Assembly (NCBI GenBank): GCA_035430165.1
Contig: DAOMGE010000055.1
Span: forward strand, 1-14,641
Direction of reading: 5' to 3'
Length of the DNA: 14,641 bases
Source of the DNA: UBA7239 sp035430165
GTDB taxonomy: Bacteria > Pseudomonadota > Gammaproteobacteria > Pseudomonadales > UBA7239
A program made the translations under genes and the position numbers. The first letter of the stretch is position 1; every line of letters starts with the position of its first letter. The notes below the pieces were generated by a model. The model saw nothing but the letters and a program-made list of their open reading frames with translations. It did no database searches and was not told the DNA's origin. Below are positions 6,536-12,210 of this stretch, piece by piece.

Positions 6536-8017
6536 ATGGACTCAGCTATTCATAGTGATACACGCAAAAATCCTTCCGTTATTATTATCGGCGCTGGCAT
6601 GACCGGCATCGCCTGTGTCATCAAGTTACGTGAAGCGGGTATTACCAATATCACAGTGCTGGAAAAAGCTGAAACCATTGGCGGCACCTGGCGTGAAAAT
6701 CGCTATCCCGGCGTGGCGTGTGATGTGCCTTCGCATGCCTATACCTATTCGTTCGAACCGAATCCGGGCTGGTCAAAGTTCTTTGCGGATGGCAAGGAAA
6801 TTTATGAGTATTTCAGGAAGGTCTATTACAAATACGGCGTAAATTTTTGCACGCACCTGAATGAAGGTGTGACGAGTTGTGTGTATCAGGACGGAAAATG
6901 GATTGTAAAAACCACGCAGGACAAGACGTACGAAGCCGACTTGTTATTCTCTGCAGCGGGAATCCTGCACAAGCCGGCTTATCCCGACATTCCCGGACTT
7001 GATACGTTTGCCGGGGCGGCGATGCATTCCGCCCGCTGGGATGATAGCGTCGAGCTGAAGGGCAAGCGGATTGGTGTCATTGGTACGGGTTCCAGTGCCG
7101 CGCAATTGATACCTGAACTGATTAACACGCCGGGCACGGATGTCACCGTGTTCCAGCGCACGCCACAGTGGCTGGTGGAGGCAAAGAACCAGCCCTATAC
7201 CGAAGCAGATAAAAAACGTTTTCTGGGCAAGCCCTGGCGCATGGCTCTGGTGCGCTATTTGTCGCTGACAACGTTTGCCCAGGGCACATCAGCGCTGGTC
7301 AGTGACAGTTGGTGGGGCAGCAAGATGCACAAATTGTTTGCCTGGAATGCAAGGCGGTATCTGGAAAAATCGATTGCTGATCCGGTATTGCGCGCCAAAC
7401 TGACGCCGAACTACAAGTTTGGCTGTAAACGCGTGGTGATGAACGAGACGTTCTATCCGGCTATCCAGAAATCGAATGCACATCTGGTGACGGATGCCAT
7501 CGAGCGCATCGAACCGAAAGGCGTCGTGACGAAAGATGGCAAATTGCATGAGCTGGATGTGCTGGTGCTGGCTACCGGTTTTGATCCGGCCGCCTTCATG
7601 CGTCCGATGGAATTCCGTGGTCGCCATGGTTTGTCGATTGATGATGCCTGGAAAGAAAAAATCACGGCGTATCGTTCATTGATGATTCCGGAATTTCCCA
7701 ATTTCTTTCTGATGCTGGGCCCGAATTCACCCATCGGCAATTATTCTGTTATTGCCATGAGTGAAATCCAGGCGGATTACTGTATTGCCCTGATAAAAAT
7801 GTGGCAGGCGGGCAATTTGAATGAGATTGAAGTCAAGCCGGAAGCGGTCCAGCGCTGGCGTGCCTTGCTGAAATCAAAAATGAATCACACGGTCTGGGCC
7901 AGTGGTTGCAAGAGCTGGTATCTGGATAAAGATGGTGATCCGCTCACATGGCCAGACAAATGGAAAAACTGGGTGACGCTGATGCAGGACGTGAATGCCG
8001 CAGATCTGGTCAGGTAG
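6536..8017 (+). CDS. Baeyer-Villiger-type flavin monooxygenase (FAD/NADPH)
   Basis: 493 residues. The first Rossmann motif GAGMTG (19-24) binds FAD. The segment from 49 to 75 (GGTWRENRYPG and DVPSHAY, then FEPNP) is typical of class B monooxygenases. The Baeyer-Villiger fingerprint FxGxxxHxxxWD is present: F158, G160, H164, W168, D169. A second Rossmann motif GTGSSA (183-188) binds NADPH, and ATGFDP follows later. Members insert oxygen next to a ketone, giving an ester or lactone; some act on aldehydes or soft heteroatoms. A GAGG ribosome site (6525-6528) lies at the end of the regulator gene 2 bp upstream. With an esterase in the divergent operon, a ketone-to-ester-to-alcohol sequence is plausible. 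I cannot tell the substrate, but steroid- and terpenoid-active members are common. Confidence 0.92.
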   Translation: MDSAIHSDTRKNPSVIIIGAGMTGIACVIKLREAGITNITVLEKAETIGGTWRENRYPGVACDVPSHAYTYSFEPNPGWSKFFADGKEIYEYFRKVYYKYGVNFCTHLNEGVTSCVYQDGKWIVKTTQDKTYEADLLFSAAGILHKPAYPDIPGLDTFAGAAMHSARWDDSVELKGKRIGVIGTGSSAAQLIPELINTPGTDVTVFQRTPQWLVEAKNQPYTEADKKRFLGKPWRMALVRYLSLTTFAQGTSALVSDSWWGSKMHKLFAWNARRYLEKSIADPVLRAKLTPNYKFGCKRVVMNETFYPAIQKSNAHLVTDAIERIEPKGVVTKDGKLHELDVLVLATGFDPAAFMRPMEFRGRHGLSIDDAWKEKITAYRSLMIPEFPNFFLMLGPNSPIGNYSVIAMSEIQADYCIALIKMWQAGNLNEIEVKPEAVQRWRALLKSKMNHTVWASGCKSWYLDKDGDPLTWPDKWKNWVTLMQDVNAADLVR

Positions 8018-8020
8018 TGT

Positions 8021-8091
8021 TGACCCCTCCGTCGCTGCGCGACACCTCCCCCATTGTATAGGGGGAGTACCGCATAGCGGGGAGGGGGTCA
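8021..8091. repeat. 71-bp cloverleaf palindromic element (REP/MITE-like)
   Basis: The outer stem pairs TGACCCCTCC (8021-8030) with GGAGGGGGTCA (8081-8091), leaving one bulged G. Inside are three hairpins in series: GTCGC-TGC-GCGAC (8031-8043), CTCCCCC with an 8-base loop and GGGGGAG (8046-8067), and CCGC-ATA-GCGG (8070-8080). Together they form a four-way, tRNA-like fold in DNA or RNA. It fills most of the 105-bp gap between the monooxygenase and the first acyl-CoA dehydrogenase gene. There is no T-run after it, so it is not a classic terminator. It resembles widespread intergenic palindromic repeats of the CCCTCCGTCGC type; a genome search for other copies would settle this. Confidence 0.8.
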
Positions 8092-8122
8092 TAGTGACGA
8101 AGTTGTTTACAAGGAATAACGC

Positions 8123-9310
8123 ATGAAAATCTGTTACACGCCGGAACAGCAGGCATTGAAAGAAAAAGTCGCACGCTATATGCAGGCGATCATGACACCG
8201 GATCTGCTGGAGGAGAAAAAAGATCCACAGTATTTTGAAGGTGGCGGCCCGGTTTTCCGTGAAAAAATGCTGAAGATGGGGCGTGAGGGCTGGCTGGGTC
8301 TCGGGTGGCCTGTCGAGTTGGGCGGCAAGGCATTTGGCCCGATGGAACAGCACATTTTTACCGAAGAAGTGATGGCGGCAGGATTTCCCTATCCGTTCCT
8401 GACAGTGGATACCGTCGGTCCGATGCTGGCACAACACGGCTCCGGTTTTATCAGGGAAACTGTCGTCAAGGAAATCCTGAAAGGCAACATTATCATTTCA
8501 GTCGGTTACTCGGAGCCCGGTGCAGGTACCGATCTCGCCAGCCTGAAAACGCGCGCAGATCGTGATGGCGACGACTGGATTATCAACGGTCAGAAAGTGT
8601 GGACCAGCCTCGGTCATTTTGCGGATTATGTCTGGCTGGCGGCACGCACCAATCATGATCCGGCGATTAAAAAACACAAGGGCATCACGATATTCCTGGT
8701 GCCAACCTCTTTTGAAGGTTTTTCCTGCACGCCTATCCACACGCTGGGTATGCGCACGAATGCGACGTATTACCAGGATATTCGTGTGCCTGATAAATAC
8801 CGTATCGGTGACGTTGATGGCGGCTGGAAACTGATTACAGGCCAGTTGAATCGCGAGCGTTTATCGATTGTGAATCCCGGCATGGTGACAGGCTTGCTTG
8901 AGCAGGTTTGCCAGTGGAGTGCTGTGACGCGTGACTATAACGGCGAGCCATTAATCAACACGCCATGGGTAAAAGAGAGTCTTGCACGCACGGCGACCGA
9001 GCTGGAAACACTGAAATTACTGTGCTGGAAACAGGCGTGGGCGATGCAGAATGGCAACCCGGAAATGGCGGCTTCGTCTGCAGCCAAAGTGTATGGCAGC
9101 GAGTTTTTTGTCGAGGCCTATCGTCGCTTGCTGGAAGTCGTGGGGCAGGCCGGTACATTGGCACGCGATTCTGTGGGTGCAATCCTGCAAGGCAAGCTTG
9201 AGCATCGTTACCGTGTGGCGTCGGTACTGACGTTTGGTGGCGGCACCAATGAAATCCAGCGCGACATTATTGCGGCGGCCGGCTTGTGGCTGCCGCGTGC
9301 TGCACGTTGA
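8123..9310 (+). CDS. Acyl-CoA dehydrogenase, catalytic subunit of a likely two-subunit enzyme
   Basis: 395 residues. The FAD/substrate segment SEPGAGTD is at 130-137 and the flavin-stacking KVWTS at 158-162. The C-terminal GGGTNEIQ (372-379) has G where many family members carry the catalytic glutamate. Instead, NRERL places E245 at the isovaleryl-CoA-dehydrogenase-type position, also used in steroid FadE enzymes. The REQFG loop that binds the neighbour's FAD is missing; DYNGEP stands in that region (271-276). The next gene encodes a second subunit that has that loop and lacks the glutamate, so an alpha2-beta2 enzyme like FadE28-FadE29 or FadE26-FadE27 of cholesterol side-chain degradation is likely. 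AAGGA (8111-8115) lies 7 bases before the ATG. The exact substrate is unknown; a bulky acyl-CoA is inferred. Confidence 0.9.
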   Translation: MKICYTPEQQALKEKVARYMQAIMTPDLLEEKKDPQYFEGGGPVFREKMLKMGREGWLGLGWPVELGGKAFGPMEQHIFTEEVMAAGFPYPFLTVDTVGPMLAQHGSGFIRETVVKEILKGNIIISVGYSEPGAGTDLASLKTRADRDGDDWIINGQKVWTSLGHFADYVWLAARTNHDPAIKKHKGITIFLVPTSFEGFSCTPIHTLGMRTNATYYQDIRVPDKYRIGDVDGGWKLITGQLNRERLSIVNPGMVTGLLEQVCQWSAVTRDYNGEPLINTPWVKESLARTATELETLKLLCWKQAWAMQNGNPEMAASSAAKVYGSEFFVEAYRRLLEVVGQAGTLARDSVGAILQGKLEHRYRVASVLTFGGGTNEIQRDIIAAAGLWLPRAAR

Positions 9311-9315
9311 ACCCC

Positions 9316-9331
9316 AGGGAGTATGGCAGTG
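9316..9331 (+). promoter_or_regulatory. Ribosome site favouring a GTG start for the second dehydrogenase subunit
   Basis: AGGGAG at 9316-9321 is the only good ribosome-binding sequence here. Its spacing is 1 base to the ATG at 9323 and 7 bases to the in-frame GTG at 9329. The latter is within the usual 5-9 range, so it decides the likely start. Confidence 0.55.
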
Positions 9332-10456
9332 GATTTTTCCTATCCGGACACACACATTGAAATCAGGGAACTCGCCGGCACCATCCTGGGGGATCTCACC
9401 ACGTCCGACCGTTTGAAAGTGCAGGAGAAAAACGGCGCGTATCTCGATAACGATATCTGGCGACAGCTGATGGTTAGCGGTATCCACACGGCATCGTTTC
9501 CGGAAAACCTGTACGGCATGGATATGGATTACATGGCGTCTGCACTTGTGGCGGAATGCATTGGTCAGTCTGTTGCGTCGATTCCGTTTATTCCTTGCAT
9601 TGTGTCAGCGGCATTGCCGTTGTTATCGAAGGTTGACGATCCCGTTGTGTATACCTTGCTGGAAGCTGTGGCCGAGGGGAAAAAACTGGTCACCACAGCC
9701 TTGATTGAACCCGGCAATGAAAATCCGTTCATGCCTTCTGCAACAGCGTTGGTACACAATGGCAACTGGTACGTAAGTGGCACCAAACATTGTGTGCCGT
9801 ATGCGCGTGAAAGCCAGTCTGTCTTGTTGTTTGCCAGGAAGGGCAAGGAATTGTGGGCGGGCATTGTCAATCTGGATGGCTCTGGCAGCATGGTCACTGA
9901 ACAGCACTGCACCACGCAGGAGCCGCAATACATGCTGACGATGGAGCAGGCGGTTGCCCACAGTCTCGGCCAGGGAGAAGCCGCTGAAAAATTATTAAAA
10001 GCAGTGGTGGCGATGACAACAGTAGCCTACTGCAGTATGGCAGTGGGTATTGCTGAAAAAATGACTCGCATTGCAGCGGATTACACCAGCCAACGTGAAC
10101 AGTTCGGTGTGCCGGTCGCTACGTTCCAGGCTGTTGCACATCGTCTGGCAAGTTGCTATATCGATACGGAATGCCTGCGCATCATGACGCAACAAGCGGC
10201 CAGTGATGTCAGTCGTGGTTTATATGACAGTGACTCGATTGCCATGGCAAAAGTCTGGTGTGGCGATGTGATGCATCGTGTGAGCCAGGCAGCGCAACAT
10301 GTGCATGGCGGTACGGGCATCGACCGTGACTATCCGCTGTTCCGTTATTGCTTGTGGGCCAAGCATCTGGAACTGGTACTGGGCAATAGCCGTGTCCATC
10401 TGGCGAATCTTGCCGACAAATTGGCTGTGCGTTATCTTGCGTCCGCAACGAGTTAA
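9323..10456 (+). CDS. Acyl-CoA dehydrogenase-like partner subunit lacking the catalytic glutamate
   Basis: 377 residues from the first ATG. The FAD-binding loop REQFG (258-262) and the segment HGGTG (328-332) are well kept. The catalytic base is missing at both known places: the helix around 223-241 has no acidic residue at the isovaleryl-type position, and 351-360 (LVLGNSRVHL) replaces the usual glutamate-glycine-threonine segment. This suggests the non-catalytic half of a heterotetramer with the gene 12 bp upstream. Start choice: AGGGAG (9316-9321) is only 1 base from the ATG at 9323 but 7 bases from an in-frame GTG at 9329, so translation more likely begins at that GTG, giving 375 residues. 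The stop codon lies in the loop of a strong hairpin shared with the next gene. Confidence 0.87.
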   Translation: MAVDFSYPDTHIEIRELAGTILGDLTTSDRLKVQEKNGAYLDNDIWRQLMVSGIHTASFPENLYGMDMDYMASALVAECIGQSVASIPFIPCIVSAALPLLSKVDDPVVYTLLEAVAEGKKLVTTALIEPGNENPFMPSATALVHNGNWYVSGTKHCVPYARESQSVLLFARKGKELWAGIVNLDGSGSMVTEQHCTTQEPQYMLTMEQAVAHSLGQGEAAEKLLKAVVAMTTVAYCSMAVGIAEKMTRIAADYTSQREQFGVPVATFQAVAHRLASCYIDTECLRIMTQQAASDVSRGLYDSDSIAMAKVWCGDVMHRVSQAAQHVHGGTGIDRDYPLFRYCLWAKHLELVLGNSRVHLANLADKLAVRYLASATS

Positions 10457-10471
10457 GAATTTGCGGACGCA
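10438..10471 (+). promoter_or_regulatory. 11-bp perfect stem-loop spanning a stop codon and the next ribosome site
   Basis: TGCGTCCGCAA (10438-10448) pairs perfectly with TTGCGGACGCA (10461-10471) around a 12-base loop. The loop contains the TAA stop of the second dehydrogenase subunit (10454-10456). The right arm ends 2 bases before the ATG at 10474 and contains the only GGA in the ribosome-binding position. No T-run follows, so a Rho-independent terminator is unlikely. A switch that couples translation of the dioxygenase to that of the upstream gene is the better reading (inference). Confidence 0.7.
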
Positions 10472-10473
10472 GC

Positions 10474-11358
10474 ATGCAAGACGAAAAAATCCAGAATGCA
10501 CCATTACAAAATAGCCAGCCACTCATTGTCTCCGGAATAGACGAAGATCCTGCAGCGCTGCGGGCACGTTTCCAGGATTGGGGATATCTCTACATCAAGC
10601 AGTATGTCGACAGGGAGACATGCAATGCCTTGCTCGATGATTTCATGGGAACGTTGGCTCCCTATGTTGCACGTGATGCTGCAACGGGTTTGCCCACGTT
10701 AACCGGCCAGCCTTTTGTGGAAACCGATGCTATCTGGGATGAGGTCTATCCGAAGATGCAGTCGCTGGAATCATTCCACGCATTCTTTCATGAACCGCGG
10801 ATTCTGGAGTTGATGAAAACCGTGTCGGCTGCTGATGTGTTTGTCTATCCGATGAAAATGGCGCGCGTGTCGACACCGGGCCGGATCGGTTATGAGACAC
10901 CCCCGCATCAGGATGCGCGCTCGCATGTGGCGGGGCCGACCATGGCCGGTATCTGGGTGGCGTTGCATGATATTTCTGCCGAGATGGGTCGATTGAAAAT
11001 ATTGCCTCGTTCCCATACACGTGGTGTAAGGCCTGTTGTCAGTTCGATAGGCGTCGGCAATGTGCAGTGCGAAATCTATCCCGACGAAACGGTCTGGCAT
11101 GTATCGGATGTGGAACAAGGTGATGTGATTATTTTCCATTCCTGTACCGTGCATGCCGCACAGCCCAATACTACTGCGTCAGTGGTTCGTATGAGTGTCG
11201 ATACACGATTTTGTGATTATGGGGCGCCGGTATTTTCCAGCAATCTGGAACCGCATCACGGCTGGCGCATCGAAAATCATAACTGGGAACATATCTATCA
11301 GGGCTGGCAACAGGAAGCGTTGCAGTACTACTGGAAAAATTATCCCAACCTGTTCTAG
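10474..11358 (+). CDS. Phytanoyl-CoA dioxygenase (PhyH)-family Fe(II)/2-oxoglutarate oxygenase
   Basis: 294 residues. The iron-binding triad is visible as H145-x-D147 (PPHQDARS) and the distal H227 (in TVHAAQPN). R239 (VRMSVD) is placed to bind the 2-oxoglutarate carboxylate. KILPRSH (175-181) is the usual PhyH segment. Family members hydroxylate a carbon using oxygen and 2-oxoglutarate; phytanoyl-CoA hydroxylation, which bypasses a methyl branch that blocks beta-oxidation, is the best known. Next to acyl-CoA dehydrogenase genes, a branched-chain acyl-CoA or a free terpenoid is a sensible substrate, but many PhyH proteins act on unrelated small molecules. No normal ribosome site is visible; the region is inside a hairpin. 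The last 12 residues are aromatic-rich (QYYWKNYPNLF). A 13-bp gap leads to the next gene. Confidence 0.88.
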   Translation: MQDEKIQNAPLQNSQPLIVSGIDEDPAALRARFQDWGYLYIKQYVDRETCNALLDDFMGTLAPYVARDAATGLPTLTGQPFVETDAIWDEVYPKMQSLESFHAFFHEPRILELMKTVSAADVFVYPMKMARVSTPGRIGYETPPHQDARSHVAGPTMAGIWVALHDISAEMGRLKILPRSHTRGVRPVVSSIGVGNVQCEIYPDETVWHVSDVEQGDVIIFHSCTVHAAQPNTTASVVRMSVDTRFCDYGAPVFSSNLEPHHGWRIENHNWEHIYQGWQQEALQYYWKNYPNLF

Positions 11359-11371
11359 CCGCGAGTAGAGA

Positions 11372-12190
11372 ATGACCGTTTCGCCTTCACCGGACATGAT
11401 TGAGCTCAACATTCCCGGCTTGCCTGCAGGTATGCTGATGCAGCTGCATGGGTCTGGCGATCAGATCATATCGGCGAAATTGCGTCAGGAACGTTGTTGG
11501 GAAGCCTACGAAACCTCACTGACCTTGCAGCATTTGCATCCGGGCGATGTCTACGTGGATGTGGGCGCGAATATCGGTTACTACACGCTGATTGCAGCAC
11601 AGCGCGTTGGCGTGCATGGCAAGGTGATTGCCTACGAACCTGATACAGACAATTTCGCGCTGTTGCAACGTAATGTGGCGCTGAACCAGCTCTCGCACGT
11701 CCGGATCTTTCCTTGTGCCCTGTCGGATAAAAATGAAACGGGGCAGTTATTTCTGTCCGAAGATAACTTTGGCGATCACCGTATTTATGGTTCAGGCGAT
11801 CATCGAAAGACGCGCAACATTACGCTGCTCAAAGGCGACGAGCATGTGGGCCAACAGACAGGGCGGATCGATTTCCTGAAAATTGACACGCAGGGCTCAG
11901 AATATTTTGTTGTCAACGGACTCCATGGATTGCTCGAGAAAAATCGCGGGCATTTGCGCATGATCCTGGAGTTCTGTCCTTACGGTATTCGCCATTCAGG
12001 TGCAGATGGCCATGAGCTGGTACGATTGCTGCAGGACATGAAGATGCAATACCACATCATTGATCACCAGCAACAGTGTTTGATACCTGCAGAAGCATAT
12101 CACCTGGATGACTGGGTGAGCGAAATGGCGGATGATCCACTCAATGAAGGCTTTATCAATCTGTTGGTGACACCAAGCGCTGATACCTGA
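11372..12190 (+). CDS. FkbM-family SAM-dependent methyltransferase
   Basis: 272 residues. The SAM-binding motif VDVGANIG is at 62-69, followed by YEPD (88-91), where E89 would bind the ribose. KIDTQGSE (170-177) is the typical FkbM post-motif. The N-terminal 50 residues hold no recognised domain. FkbM-type enzymes usually methylate hydroxyl groups on sugars, polyketides or lipids, so one inside an apparently catabolic operon is unexpected. GDHR occurs twice within residues 134-145 (GDHRIY, then GDHRKT); the first is common in the family, the second may be local duplication or chance. The ribosome site is weak (GAGTAGAGA just before the ATG); M9 is an alternative start but has no better site. 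It is 13 bp after the dioxygenase and 20 bp before the molybdoenzyme, so co-transcription is likely. Confidence 0.85.
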   Translation: MTVSPSPDMIELNIPGLPAGMLMQLHGSGDQIISAKLRQERCWEAYETSLTLQHLHPGDVYVDVGANIGYYTLIAAQRVGVHGKVIAYEPDTDNFALLQRNVALNQLSHVRIFPCALSDKNETGQLFLSEDNFGDHRIYGSGDHRKTRNITLLKGDEHVGQQTGRIDFLKIDTQGSEYFVVNGLHGLLEKNRGHLRMILEFCPYGIRHSGADGHELVRLLQDMKMQYHIIDHQQQCLIPAEAYHLDDWVSEMADDPLNEGFINLLVTPSADT

Positions 12191-12210
12191 ATTTCCCTGG
12201 ATAAATCGAC

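Noticed and set aside
8021..8091. Rho-independent terminator after the monooxygenase gene
   Set aside because: The hairpins are strong but no T-run follows on either strand, and the multi-hairpin fold fits a palindromic repeat better.
7874..8437. Minus-strand open frame crossing the repeat and the ends of two plus-strand genes
   Set aside because: It runs through the palindromic element and antisense to two well-supported genes; open by chance.
11772..11808. GDHR repeat in the FkbM protein as a DNA duplication
   Set aside because: The two copies share only about eight or nine bases of DNA identity and the first is a common family motif, so chance or ordinary family variation is enough to explain it.
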